Positions 1-8,505 of a stretch of 64,000 bases of DNA are shown here, one piece after another. A program made the translations under genes and the position numbers. The stretch is from Bacteroidota bacterium (GTDB lineage: Bacteria > Bacteroidota > Bacteroidia > Bacteroidales > GCA-2711565), in NCBI GenBank assembly GCA_018816945.1, contig JAHIVC010000010.1:1-64000 (forward strand), read 5' to 3'. How positions within the stretch are numbered: position 1 is the stretch's first letter; each line of letters begins with the position of its first letter. The notes beneath the pieces are model-generated. The model saw only the letters and a list, made by a program, of their open reading frames with translations. It was not told the DNA's origin and made no database searches.

Positions 1-717
1 CCTTTTGTGGGTTCCGAGACCATATATCATCCAATCGAAAATTACATTAAAATTAGGAAAAACAGTTTTGAATTTAAATCTTATTGTATTCCTAAAAAGG
101 AAGAGATTGTTTCGAACATTGAAAAAAATGATCAATTAGCCAAAGCTTTTCATTTTATTCCTGGACAAACTTTGAACTTTGAAGTCACGGTTTCCGGGCT
201 CAATGAGAAAAGAAATATCATTTGGGAAATCCAGACTGACATCTATAATAATTCTGTAATATTCTGTCCGTTATCCAAGTCGAAAGCTTATTTCACCGAA
301 GGGAGCAAGGTATTTTACTTTACACACTTCTTGGGAAATAAGGATTCGCTTCTCTATTATTTTTATCTGGGATTAAACAAAGTTGTGACCGGGTTTTATA
401 AAGATATGGAAATAGTTGATGACTATCCCTTGTCAATTCTTAAACGGAGTTTTATAACCATTATTCAGGATTTTATTGCACCCTTTTATTTATTCATCAA
501 AGCAAAATACAGCATTAAATATATTCGATTGAAAGAGGACATTCTAAATAGTTCTATCGAATTGTTATCTAATGCTAAATTATCAATTGCCAAAAATATC
601 ATTAAAGAATATAAGTTTAAAACTACCATTGAAAATCAACAAATCAGGACCTTCACCATTGAAACTCTTGATAAAACAATTATCGCTAAACTAAAAAATG
701 AGAAGAACGAAAAATAA
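1..717 (+). CDS. Unknown protein, 5' end cut by window edge
   Basis: I do not recognise this protein. The frame is open from the first base, so the GTG at position 7 is probably internal and the real start lies upstream. The visible 236 residues contain no cysteine or histidine cluster, no P-loop and no long repeat. There is one weakly hydrophobic stretch around residues 145-170 (ending FIAPFYLFIKAKYSIKY) and a lysine-rich C terminus. Its last 20 bases overlap the start of the outer-membrane barrel gene, so the two are translationally coupled and the protein probably belongs to the same cell-surface pathway. No function is claimed. Confidence 0.6.
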   Translation, partial: PFVGSETIYHPIENYIKIRKNSFEFKSYCIPKKEEIVSNIEKNDQLAKAFHFIPGQTLNFEVTVSGLNEKRNIIWEIQTDIYNNSVIFCPLSKSKAYFTEGSKVFYFTHFLGNKDSLLYYFYLGLNKVVTGFYKDMEIVDDYPLSILKRSFITIIQDFIAPFYLFIKAKYSIKYIRLKEDILNSSIELLSNAKLSIAKNIIKEYKFKTTIENQQIRTFTIETLDKTIIAKLKNEKNEK

Positions 718-2065
718 TTTGAGGATTTACACCTTACTAATTATAATACTTGGGTTTTCCTGGTATAATAATGTTGCTTTTAGCCAAGTTTCTAAAGAAA
801 TTGAATTAGTTGATATTAAAACATATCAATATTATTTGGATAAAAATTGGGATGTACTGATCATTGATGGAAATAAAGCTTTAGAGAATGGAGTGGATTT
901 TTATTACTTAAGATACCGACTGGGAATAGCTTATTATATGAAACACAATTATATCAAGGCACTTATTCATTTTGAAAAAGCAGAGTCACTCTATGGTGAA
1001 GACCCAATCCTTAAAGAGTATATTTATTATTCCCGCAATTTTATGAATAGAAAGGCAGAAGCCGATCTTGTTGCAAAATCTTACCCTGAAGAAATAAGAT
1101 CAAAACTTCCGATTGAAAATACATTCATATCATCTATTAATCTTGAATCCGGATATTTATTACATAAACTGGAAACAAAAAATCTACTGGGTCAAAATGG
1201 GTTTTACGGTCAGGAAGAACAACTTGACAATCTACAATATTACCATCTGGGGATGGGTTTAAATCCTTCATCGGTATTTAAATTATACTTAGGTGGGAGT
1301 TCTCTTTTAATAAATAAAACAAAACGGGCAGAATTCAGTTTTGATCAGGGAATGACAACCCACGAAAACAAACAAGATTATTCAATCCATCAAAATGAAT
1401 TTTACTTAACAGGAACTGTTCAGGGTAAAGCCTTAAAAATTATTCCTGCTTTTCACTTTATTAAGGTAAATTATAATCTTCCCTATTTCGAACTGAATGC
1501 TTCTTTTGATGATTACTTAATTTCGACCACTCCAATTTCATTGAAACAATACGTTGGCTCTTTGTTATTATCCGGAAATTTTTCGTATTTCAATTATGAT
1601 ATTTATGCTTCCTATTCAAACCTAAATTATGCAAACCAGTTACAATTTGGGGCAAATTTATATTACTTCCCATTCGGAAATCTGAATTTTTATTCAAAAA
1701 CCGGAGTGAAATTATTTTCAGAAAGCAATGAAAACAGTAGATTGATTTTTAATCAATTAATTGGATTTAAAATTAGTCCAAAACTATGGGGTGAAACCTC
1801 AATCACTTACGGAGATTTACAAAACACAAACGAGAGCAATGCTTTTGTCGTTTATAATTTAATTGATAATATCAAATTAAAAGCCGATATAAATTTAATT
1901 CTTACTATAAGTAAAAATTTAGGTTTTTCGGTACGGTATCAAATTCAGCAACGTACAAACAACTTTTTGGTTTACTCTGATATTTCAAACACTGATAATT
2001 ATAATACTTTTAACTACACCTATTTCACAAATAATTTAATTGGAGGATTATCATGGAAATTTTAA
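698..2065 (+). CDS. Outer-membrane beta-barrel protein with helical-repeat N-terminal part
   Basis: The 455-residue product has a signal peptide (residues 1-29, hydrophobic core LLIIILGFSWYN, cleavage after AFSQ). Residues 40-110 form a helical, TPR-like part (YYLRYRLGIAYYMKHNYIKALIHFEKA). From about residue 140 to the end the sequence alternates in the manner of amphipathic strands and finishes in Phe (GGLSWKF), a usual end for outer-membrane barrels. TPR-plus-barrel proteins of the YaiO kind have this architecture, but I cannot confirm membership by eye. The gene overlaps its neighbours by 20 bp upstream and 13 bp downstream, so it sits inside a tight operon. The likely place of action is the outer membrane; the substrate is unknown. 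Confidence 0.7.
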   Translation: MRRTKNNLRIYTLLIIILGFSWYNNVAFSQVSKEIELVDIKTYQYYLDKNWDVLIIDGNKALENGVDFYYLRYRLGIAYYMKHNYIKALIHFEKAESLYGEDPILKEYIYYSRNFMNRKAEADLVAKSYPEEIRSKLPIENTFISSINLESGYLLHKLETKNLLGQNGFYGQEEQLDNLQYYHLGMGLNPSSVFKLYLGGSSLLINKTKRAEFSFDQGMTTHENKQDYSIHQNEFYLTGTVQGKALKIIPAFHFIKVNYNLPYFELNASFDDYLISTTPISLKQYVGSLLLSGNFSYFNYDIYASYSNLNYANQLQFGANLYYFPFGNLNFYSKTGVKLFSESNENSRLIFNQLIGFKISPKLWGETSITYGDLQNTNESNAFVVYNLIDNIKLKADINLILTISKNLGFSVRYQIQQRTNNFLVYSDISNTDNYNTFNYTYFTNNLIGGLSWKF

Positions 2066-2688
2066 AAACAATTAACGCAAAACAAATTCTGCCATTTATA
2101 TCATTTGTAATATTGTCTTTAAATATAAATGCACAAAATTACAAAGAAATCCAAACAGCTTTTGAAATTAGTATTGCACAAGAAAAGGATGGAAAATTTC
2201 AGGATGCCTTAAATACCATGAAGAAAGTTTATGATGAAAATTCGTATGAGGTTAATCTGCGTTTGGGTTGGTTAAGTTATTTATCCGGCATATTTAATGA
2301 ATCAATTGCATATTATAACCGCTGCATACAATTGAAGCCAATGTCTATTGAAGCATATTTTGGAATAGTATATCCAACTGCAGCATTAGGAAATTTTGAT
2401 CAGCTAAATACTTACTATAATCATATCTTAGAAATAGACCCACAGAATACAATTGCCAATTATCGTATCGGGTTAATTTATTATGGCAGAAAAGATTATC
2501 AAACTGCATCCAAATACTTACAAAAAGTATTAGACCTCTATCCTTTTGATTATGATACGCTTGTTCTATTCGGTTGGACTAATCTACAACTTGGTAAATA
2601 TAGGGAAGCAAAAGTTTTATTCAATAAATCATTGTATTTAAAACCAAACGATAAATCCGCACTTGAAGGACTGAGTTTAATAAAATAA
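2053..2688 (+). CDS. Secreted tetratricopeptide-repeat protein
   Basis: The 211-residue protein has an N-terminal export signal (hydrophobic residues 12-27, cleavage near NINAQ). It is then made almost entirely of TPR-like helix pairs, for example IGLIYYGRKDYQTASKYLQK and LGKYREAKVLFNKSLYLKP, giving about four to five repeats between residues 30 and 205. TPR proteins serve as assembly scaffolds. With the overlapping barrel gene upstream, this one is probably the periplasmic partner of that barrel. There is no catalytic motif. It is the last gene of the operon; a hairpin follows at 2717-2739. Confidence 0.75.
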   Translation: MEILKTINAKQILPFISFVILSLNINAQNYKEIQTAFEISIAQEKDGKFQDALNTMKKVYDENSYEVNLRLGWLSYLSGIFNESIAYYNRCIQLKPMSIEAYFGIVYPTAALGNFDQLNTYYNHILEIDPQNTIANYRIGLIYYGRKDYQTASKYLQKVLDLYPFDYDTLVLFGWTNLQLGKYREAKVLFNKSLYLKPNDKSALEGLSLIK

Positions 2689-2716
2689 GCTTTTCTAACT
2701 CAATTCAAAAGATAAA

Positions 2717-2739
2717 TAGGCAGGGATCTTAGCTGCCTA
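2717..2739 (+). terminator. Hairpin after the TPR/barrel operon
   Basis: TAGGCAG (2717-2723) pairs with CTGCCTA (2733-2739) around a 9-nt loop, 29 bp after the TPR gene stop. The T-tract that follows is poor, so termination here is plausible rather than clear. Confidence 0.35.
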
Positions 2740-2886
2740 ATTATTCAAACTTTTTAAAATTCCATTATTCATCATCGAAAAGTATAACCTTTTCATAAAA
2801 TCTTGTACACTTATTTCAGCAAGTATATAATAATATAGATGTCTAAATAATAATAAAATAACATTTCTAAACTTAAATAACTAATT

Positions 2887-3711
2887 ATGAAAAAACTGAA
2901 AATTATTCTTGCAATCAGTACAATAGGAATTGCAATGCTTTCATTAAATTCTTGTAAAAAAGAGGCTGATAAAAATGTTGAAGAAATTGATTCGACAGCA
3001 TATTCTAATTATCTTCAGGCAGCATCAATGTTTGCCCTACAGGATGTTGAAGAAATAACAATGGAAGATGATCATCTGAAATCAACGAACCTTCTATCAT
3101 GTTTGAAAAATACAATTATTAGGAATGAAAACGGCCAATATTGGCCCTTAAACAAAGTTCTTGATTATGGTACCGAAAATTGTGAAGATTTTTTAGGGAA
3201 TAATAGAAGAGGGATCATCAATATCAACATTTCTGACTGGTGGAGAAACGAAGGATCAGTTCGTCAAATTACATTTGATAATTATTATTTTAATGATAAT
3301 AAGCTTGAAGGAACCAAAACAATTACAAATACCGGACTTAACGCTAACGGAAACCTAACCTTTACCAAAAGGGTCGAAGATGCTTCAATTACTTATCTTG
3401 ATGGAACTTCAGTAAAGTGGGATTGTATAAGGAATAGTGAGTTGATTGAAGGGGGTAATAGTTTCATTTTCGCTGATGATGTATGGTCGGTAACTGGTTC
3501 GGGAACAGGGACAAATGTGGAAGGACAAAATTTTACAGTAACCATTACAAGTGCGTTAATATACAATAATGGTTGTTTTTTCCCGGTTAGTGGAATTGTG
3601 GAAATTGTGACCGAAGGCGGAATTACTGAAATTATCAATTATGGCAATGGAGAATGTGATAATCAGGCTACTTTGACCATAGGAGATATAACAACAATCA
3701 TTGATTTATAA
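2887..3711 (+). CDS. Unknown lipoprotein
   Basis: The 274-residue protein starts with a lipoprotein signal peptide: a KKLK n-region, a hydrophobic core (IILAISTIGIAML) and the lipobox LNSC at residues 20-23, followed by KKEADK. The acidic residues come several positions after the cysteine. The mature part is rich in Asn, Gly and Thr, has beta-strand character (GTKTITNTGLNANGNLTFTK) and contains four further cysteines (LLSCLK, ENCEDF, WDCIRN, NNGCFF, and GECDN near the end). I recognise no family. It stands alone, with 198 bp of non-coding DNA before it and a repeat-rich gap after it. It is probably a surface or periplasmic protein. Confidence 0.7.
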   Translation: MKKLKIILAISTIGIAMLSLNSCKKEADKNVEEIDSTAYSNYLQAASMFALQDVEEITMEDDHLKSTNLLSCLKNTIIRNENGQYWPLNKVLDYGTENCEDFLGNNRRGIININISDWWRNEGSVRQITFDNYYFNDNKLEGTKTITNTGLNANGNLTFTKRVEDASITYLDGTSVKWDCIRNSELIEGGNSFIFADDVWSVTGSGTGTNVEGQNFTVTITSALIYNNGCFFPVSGIVEIVTEGGITEIINYGNGECDNQATLTIGDITTIIDL

Positions 3712-3820
3712 TTCTTTCAAAAAATGGAGGGGCTGTTAATAAATAAGTTTACCCGCTGGCACTGACCTGTCTGCCGTGTCTTTTCAGCTAACAATAAGCA
3801 AAGCATGGATGAAACGTCAT

Positions 3821-3865
3821 TGCACCCTGAGTGTCCCGCAAAAAAGGCGGGATACTCAGGGTGCA
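3821..3865. repeat. Long hairpin in intergenic repeat block
   Basis: Bases 3821-3839 pair with 3847-3865 over 19 bp, with a single G-U type position and a 7-nt A-rich loop. The outer arm motif CTCAGGGTGCA recurs alone at 3949-3959, and GAAACGTC.TTGC occurs both before this hairpin and near 3912. This suggests that the block grew by duplication of short units. Function is unknown. Confidence 0.65.
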
Positions 3866-3990
3866 GCCCTTGGTGGACGTTGAGTGTTCCCGATGAAATC
3901 GGGAATGTATCGAAACGTCCTTGCTTACACCCTTCAATCTGCTTCGCACTCAGGGTGCAGAAAAAATAACTCAAGTCTTATTTTATTTTT

Positions 3991-4078
3991 GACTTCTCCC
4001 GTTCTCAATTTTGACTTCTCTCATTTATAGTTTTGAGAAGTCCCGTTTGCACTATAGAGAAGTCTCATTCTCTCTTTA
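3991..4078. repeat. 22-bp-period array with inverted cores
   Basis: The 8-mer GACTTCTC occurs at 3991 and 4013, and its reverse complement GAGAAGTC at 4035 and 4057, all exactly 22 bp apart. The bases after the cores also alternate: CCCGTT after the first and third cores, CTCAT after the second and fourth. A fifth partial unit (TTTTGACTTCT) appears near 4164. The two halves can fold back on one another. There are only four units of degenerate sequence, so this is not a CRISPR array. Confidence 0.6.
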
Positions 4079-4110
4079 CACAAGTTGTTTTGATGTAATC
4101 CATATATTAA

Positions 4111-4138
4111 GGGGTGTCACCCTGCAGGATGACACCCC
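4111..4138. repeat. GGGGTG-family palindrome, copy 1
   Basis: GGGGTGTCA (4111-4119) pairs with TGACACCCC (4130-4138) around a CCTGCAGG centre. It lies about 120 bp past the fumC stop, on the downstream side of that minus-strand gene. It is the same family as the palindromes at 5903, 54631 and 54757. Confidence 0.7.
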
Positions 4139-4261
4139 AAACTTCACTTATAATGTTGCCAATTTTGACTTCTTATAATAATTATAACCAAAGCACGTAC
4201 GAAACGCTTACCTGCGGCAGACCCGCGCTAGTCTGGTTAAAACCCTCGTAGGGTTGGAATT

Positions 4262-5647
4262 TTAGCTCCCAATCATCTTCTTCGGATCAACCCATTCCGT
4301 AAATTGTTCATCGCTTACCAAACCTAGTGAGATTGCTGCTTCACGCAAAGTACTACCTTCTTCATGGGCTTTTTTGGCGATTTTTGCGGCGTTTTCGTAA
4401 CCGATATGTGTATTTAAAGCAGTAACCAACATGAGTGAATTCTCCAGGTTTTTTTCGATGTTCTGGACATTGGGTTCAATCCCAACAGCGCAATTATCGT
4501 TGAACGAAACACAAGCATCCCCAATCAATCGGGCTGACATCAGCAGGTTGAAAATCATCATGGGTTTAAAAACGTTGAGTTGAAAATGTCCGTTCATGCC
4601 ACCAACCGTAATTGCTGCATCATTGCCAACAACCTGCGCGCAAACCATCGTTAAAGCTTCGGCTTGGGTTGGGTTTACTTTTCCGGGCATAATGGATGAC
4701 CCCGGTTCGTTGGCCGGAAAATTAATTTCACCAATTCCACATCGCGGGCCGGAAGCCAATAAACGGGTATTTTGACCGATATGCATCAAGCTTACAGCCA
4801 AAGTTTTTAAAGCGCCGGAAGTTTCCACAATGGCATCATGGGCAGAAAGCGATTCAAATTTATTTTCGGCAGTCACAAAGGGGAAATCTGTTAATTCGGC
4901 TATCTTTTTAGCAACCGATTCAGCATAGCCTTTTGGGGTATTGATTCCCGTTCCAACAGCAGTTCCACCAAGTGCAAGTTCACTCAAATGAGGTAGCGTG
5001 TTTTTCAAGCCCTTCAATCCATGATCCAATTGTGAAACATAACCCGAAAATTCCTGCCCCAATGTGAGCGGCGTTGCATCCATCAAATGGGTGCGACCGA
5101 TTTTTACAATATGACCGAATACTTTTGCTTTTGTATCGAGCGTGTTTCGCAGTAATTCAATCCCGGGGATTGTAGTTTCAACAATCATTTTATAGGCTGT
5201 AATATGCATGGCTGTTGGAAAAGTATCATTGGATGATTGTGATTTGTTTACATCGTCATTGGGATGTATTAAACTTCTTCCTTCGCCCAGTTTTCCACCA
5301 TTCAATACATGAGCCCTGTTTGAAATTACTTCGTTCACATTCATGTTCGATTGCGTTCCCGATCCGGTTTGCCAAACCACCAACGGAAAATGATCATCCA
5401 GTTTCCCTTCCAAAATTTCATCACAAACCTGAGCGATCAAATCAGCTTTTTCCTGGGGTAAAACTCCCAGTTCGTAATTAGTTTGTGCTGCGGCTTTTTT
5501 TAAATAAGCGAATGCTTCGATGATTTCTTTTGGCATCAACTGGCCGCCAATCTTAAAATTATCTTTTGATCGTTGTGTTTGAGCTCCCCAATATTTATCG
5601 GCTGGAACATTAACGGCCCCCAAGGTATCATATTCTGTTCGGTACAT
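4262..5647 (-). CDS. fumC: Fumarate hydratase, class II
   Basis: This enzyme interconverts fumarate and L-malate in the citric acid cycle, without a metal, as a homotetramer in the cytoplasm. The family signature [11 protein letters not shown] is present around residue 315, with the catalytic serine loop. [15 protein letters not shown] and [10 protein letters not shown], both of which contribute to the shared active site, are also intact. I start at the ATG at 5647 ([10 protein letters not shown]), giving 461 residues; a TTG three codons upstream is a weaker choice. The length is normal for the family. A second, unrelated class I fumarase lies 344 bp upstream on the same strand. The gap between them holds a terminator-like palindrome, so the two are probably transcribed separately. 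Confidence 0.95.
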   Translation of the reverse strand: MYRTEYDTLGAVNVPADKYWGAQTQRSKDNFKIGGQLMPKEIIEAFAYLKKAAAQTNYELGVLPQEKADLIAQVCDEILEGKLDDHFPLVVWQTGSGTQSNMNVNEVISNRAHVLNGGKLGEGRSLIHPNDDVNKSQSSNDTFPTAMHITAYKMIVETTIPGIELLRNTLDTKAKVFGHIVKIGRTHLMDATPLTLGQEFSGYVSQLDHGLKGLKNTLPHLSELALGGTAVGTGINTPKGYAESVAKKIAELTDFPFVTAENKFESLSAHDAIVETSGALKTLAVSLMHIGQNTRLLASGPRCGIGEINFPANEPGSSIMPGKVNPTQAEALTMVCAQVVGNDAAITVGGMNGHFQLNVFKPMMIFNLLMSARLIGDACVSFNDNCAVGIEPNVQNIEKNLENSLMLVTALNTHIGYENAAKIAKKAHEEGSTLREAAISLGLVSDEQFTEWVDPKKMIGS

Positions 5648-5991
5648 GATATTCAATGTTTATGTACAGACAAAAATAGCCTAAATATTTTTGGAAAGAA
5701 ACTGATTGACAAAGAATACAGAATACAGTAGTTAGTAGTTGGTATTCAGTATGAGTATGTTTTTAGTTTTCTTTTAATTTGATGTCATTTTGAAACAAGT
5801 GTCATCATTCTATATCCCTGCCTGTTGGAAGGCATGTATTGCAACATTTTTCATTTTAACAGCTAAAATCTTGTCTCGTAATTTGGATTAAAGATCAAAA
5901 AAGGGGTGTCGCCCTGCAGGGCGACACCCCAAAAATGACGGAAGTTAGTAGTCAGAATACAGGATGAGCTTGTTTTTATTCCGTCTACTGT
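5648..5991. other. 344-bp gap between the two fumarase genes
   Basis: No gene is seen. The gap holds the palindrome at 5903-5930 and two degenerate copies of an AGTTAGTAGT..CAG.ATGAG unit (from 5730 and from 5943), with GAATACAG repeated at 5714 and 5721. These are short low-complexity intergenic repeats. The fumC promoter must lie in the part nearest 5650-5750, but I find no confident box. Confidence 0.6.
5903..5930 (-). terminator. GGGGTG-family palindrome, copy 2; likely terminator of the class I fumarase gene
   Basis: This is a perfect 28-base palindrome (14-bp arms, GGGGTGTCGCCCTG and its complement) 61 bp past the end of the class I fumarase gene. Read on the minus strand, it is followed by six T residues, the form of a rho-independent terminator. 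It belongs to the same repeat family as 4111-4138. Confidence 0.7.
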
Positions 5992-7611
5992 CTACTTCTT
6001 CATACTATAAAAATCATTCCCCTTATCATCAACCAAAATAAAGGCGGGGAAATTTTTCACTTCGATACGATAAATAGCTTCCATACCAAGTTCAGGATAT
6101 TCCAGCAATTCAACTTTGGTAATATTGTCCTGGGCAAGTATGGCTGCAGGGCCACCAATGCTACCTAGATAAAAACCGCCATGTTTTTTACAGGCATCGG
6201 TTACTTGTTGACTGCGGTTTCCTTTGGCGATCATAATCATGCTTCCACCCTTGCTTTGGAACAAATCAACATACGAATCCATTCGTCCGGCTGTAGTTGG
6301 GCCAAAAGATCCTGAAGGCATTCCTTTTGGGGTTTTAGCGGGACCGGCATAATAAATTGGATGATCCTTTATGTATTGTGGCAAGCCTTCGCCACTATCT
6401 ATTCGTTCTTTGAGTTTTGCATGAGCGATGTCCCGGCCAACAATGATGGTTCCGTTAAGCGAAAGTCTTGTTCCTACAGGATGTTTTGCAAGTAATGAAA
6501 GTATTGTTTTCATCGGTTGATTAAGATCGATGTTAACGGCACCACTTTCATCTGCATTTCTTAATTCTTCCGGAATATATTTCCCGGGATTATCTTCCAT
6601 TTTCTCAATCCAAATTCCGTCTTTATTGATTTTGGCTTTAATATTCCGATCGGCCGAACAAGAAACGCCCATACCAACAGGGCAACTTGCCCCATGTCGG
6701 GGTAATCGAATAATCCGGATATCCAAAGCAAAGTATTTTCCGCCAAACTGGGCGCCAATTCCCAAATTATAAGCGGCTTTTAATATTTTGTCTTCTAATT
6801 CAATATCGCGAAAGGCTTGTCCGCCTTCGTTCCCTTTAGTGGGTAAATTATCATAATATTTTGCAGAAGCAAGTTTTACGGTTTTTAAAGTAGTTTCGGC
6901 AGAAGTTCCTCCAATCACAAAGGCTACATGATATGGTGGGCAGGCGGCAGTTCCCAACGATTTTAATTTATCGATTAAAAAAATTTCAAGGCTTTCAGGA
7001 TTTAACAATGCCTTTGTTTGCTGGTAAAGGGTCGTTTTGTTAGCCGATCCGCCTCCTTTGGCTACAAATAAAAATTTATATTCATTTCCACCGGTGGCAA
7101 GAATATCAATTTGTGCAGGTAAATTTGTTCCTGAATTTACTTCTTTATACATATCCAGTGGGATGGTTTGAGAATACCTCAAGTTTTCCTCGGTATAGGT
7201 CTTGTAAACTCCTTTTGATAAGGCTTCTTCGTCGTTTCCATCGGTCCAGATTTGCTGGCCTTTTTTGGCCACAATCGTTGCTGTACCTGTATCCTGACAA
7301 AAAGGAAGTTCTCCTTTTGCTGATACTTCAGCATTTCGAAGCATTGTCAATCCAACATATTTGTCGTTTTCACTTGCTTCAGCATCTGTAAGAATTGCTG
7401 CCACTTTTTTTACATGTTCGGGTCGGAGCAAAAAGGATGTATCACGCAATGCAGCATTGGCCAATTTAGTCAATCCTTCAGCTTCAACCTTAACGATTGA
7501 TTTTCCTTCAAACTCAGAAACAGATACGTGATCTTTAGTGAGCAAATAATAATCTGTGCTATCCTTTCCTAAAGGAAAAGGTTCCTGGTACTTAAATTCG
7601 GGGGTTGGCAT
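5992..7611 (-). CDS. fumA: Fumarate hydratase, class I (iron-sulfur)
   Basis: This 539-residue enzyme is the oxygen-sensitive [4Fe-4S] fumarase that hydrates fumarate to L-malate. The likely cluster cysteines are in LPFCQDTGT (about residue 105), GTAACPPYH (about 225) and [13 protein letters not shown] (about 315). The C-terminal beta domain carries [20 protein letters not shown] and LGSIGGPAA. The length matches the FumA/FumB type, with alpha and beta parts in one chain. It starts with ATG at 7611. A cell with both this enzyme and FumC can run the step with iron when anaerobic and without it under oxidative stress, as in enteric bacteria; that use here is inferred. A strong terminator-like palindrome follows the gene. 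Confidence 0.95.
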   Translation of the reverse strand: MPTPEFKYQEPFPLGKDSTDYYLLTKDHVSVSEFEGKSIVKVEAEGLTKLANAALRDTSFLLRPEHVKKVAAILTDAEASENDKYVGLTMLRNAEVSAKGELPFCQDTGTATIVAKKGQQIWTDGNDEEALSKGVYKTYTEENLRYSQTIPLDMYKEVNSGTNLPAQIDILATGGNEYKFLFVAKGGGSANKTTLYQQTKALLNPESLEIFLIDKLKSLGTAACPPYHVAFVIGGTSAETTLKTVKLASAKYYDNLPTKGNEGGQAFRDIELEDKILKAAYNLGIGAQFGGKYFALDIRIIRLPRHGASCPVGMGVSCSADRNIKAKINKDGIWIEKMEDNPGKYIPEELRNADESGAVNIDLNQPMKTILSLLAKHPVGTRLSLNGTIIVGRDIAHAKLKERIDSGEGLPQYIKDHPIYYAGPAKTPKGMPSGSFGPTTAGRMDSYVDLFQSKGGSMIMIAKGNRSQQVTDACKKHGGFYLGSIGGPAAILAQDNITKVELLEYPELGMEAIYRIEVKNFPAFILVDDKGNDFYSMKK

Positions 7612-7740
7612 AATAAAATAATTTTTTGATTGGGTTAAATGAATAGGTGAAATTTAATTATTTAAATTTAATCATAACTCTTTTTTGCAATTCTAAATCT
7701 AATACAGATTTCTTGATTTTATTTATAAAGTTGCTAAGCT

Positions 7741-8127
7741 TTATAATTCATTTTTTTGATTATCCGCCGGTTTGAATTTCATGATGAGCCCATTAAGGTG
7801 CATCCCAATATCCTGGCTCAAAGTCATAAATTTATCAACATCCGCATCTGAAATGAAATTAAGCTTGTTGGCAATGATAAGCAAAGTTTCAAGTTCTGTC
7901 AGTTTTTGGTAAGAAGCCATTAAGTAATTTCTTCTATCTCTAAAATCTTTAGTTGTCATGGCTTTTGAAATACCGAGTGGTATCTCGATTACTCCAGTTT
8001 TTAATTGATCAGTCAGCGTTTTTGCCTCTTCTTCAGGAAATAAACTGGTTAACACATAAATGCTTTTTACCAGATCCAGGCTATCTTGCCAAACTGATAA
8101 ATTGGTATAGGCTAGTTTGTTTTTCAT
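7741..8127 (-). CDS. Four-helix-bundle protein (23S rRNA intervening-sequence protein family)
   Basis: The 128-residue protein has the layout of the four-helix-bundle/S23 family: an LSVWQDSLDLVKSIYVLT opening, FPEEEAKTLTDQLKT, a YLMASYQKLTELETLLIIA third helix and a final helix ending FKPADNQKNEL. The usual SI..NIAEG turn is replaced by EIPLGISKA, so it is a divergent member. Family members are common as single genes in Bacteroidota and are sometimes encoded inside 23S rRNA intervening sequences; no rRNA is near here. Their biochemical role is unknown. The gene follows arsC by 28 bp and may be its last operon partner. Confidence 0.75.
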   Translation of the reverse strand: MKNKLAYTNLSVWQDSLDLVKSIYVLTSLFPEEEAKTLTDQLKTGVIEIPLGISKAMTTKDFRDRRNYLMASYQKLTELETLLIIANKLNFISDADVDKFMTLSQDIGMHLNGLIMKFKPADNQKNEL

Positions 8128-8155
8128 CCTTAATTAATTTTATGTGATCAATTTT

Positions 8156-8494
8156 TTATAATTCTGCTATTTTTTCAGGTGGTTGAGCTAAAATGGCTTT
8201 ATGCTTTTTTGCCACGATGGGGCGTTGCATTAATTTAGGGTTTTCAATCAGAATGCGAACCCACTCATCATCCGTAAATTTTTTCCCTTTTAAAACTGAT
8301 TTATACAAATCTTCCTGAGTTCGAATAATTTCGATTGGTTTTAAATTCATCTTCATCAAAAGTTCTTTTAATTCTTTTTTAGATAAAGGGTTTTTGATGT
8401 AGTCGACCACTTGAAATTCCACCTTTTTTGATTCAAGATAAGCAAGGCCTGCTCTTGATTTGCTACAACGGGGATTGTGATAAATTGTAAACAT
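8156..8494 (-). CDS. arsC: ArsC-family (thioredoxin-fold) reductase
   Basis: The 112-residue protein has the ArsC/Spx-type thioredoxin fold with a single active cysteine in YHNPRCSKSR (Cys-10). In glutaredoxin-linked ArsC this residue attacks arsenate. Two of the three arginines that bind arsenate appear retained (IIRTQE near residue 60, QRPIV near 92). The third, in the GTRL segment of the E. coli enzyme, is replaced by lysine (KKHKAIL), so true arsenate reduction is not certain. No ars repressor or arsenite exporter is nearby. The gene starts 11 bp after the prfB stop, which suggests co-transcription with it. Confidence 0.8.
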   Translation of the reverse strand: MFTIYHNPRCSKSRAGLAYLESKKVEFQVVDYIKNPLSKKELKELLMKMNLKPIEIIRTQEDLYKSVLKGKKFTDDEWVRILIENPKLMQRPIVAKKHKAILAQPPEKIAEL

Positions 8495-8505
8495 CTTATT
8501 TAGAT

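Larger units (their letters stand above)
3712..4261. other. 550-bp non-coding, repeat-rich gap
   Basis: No credible gene is present. An 85-codon minus-strand frame runs through the hairpins and has no family-like features. The stretch holds a 19-bp-stem hairpin (3821-3865), a small perfect hairpin (3887-3905), a second copy of the motif ACTCAGGGTGCAG (3855-3867 and 3948-3960), a 22-bp-period array (3991-4078) and a palindrome of the GGGGTG family (4111-4138). It ends with a GC-rich fragment at 4208-4237 containing CAGACCCGCGCTAGTCTG. Confidence 0.7.

Noticed and set aside
3717-3974. 85-codon minus-strand frame in the repeat block
   Set aside because: It runs through hairpin arms and repeats; composition is not protein-like and no start signal is seen.
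3991-4078. CRISPR array
   Set aside because: Four short degenerate units with an inverting 8-bp core, no conserved 25-40 bp repeats, no cas genes.
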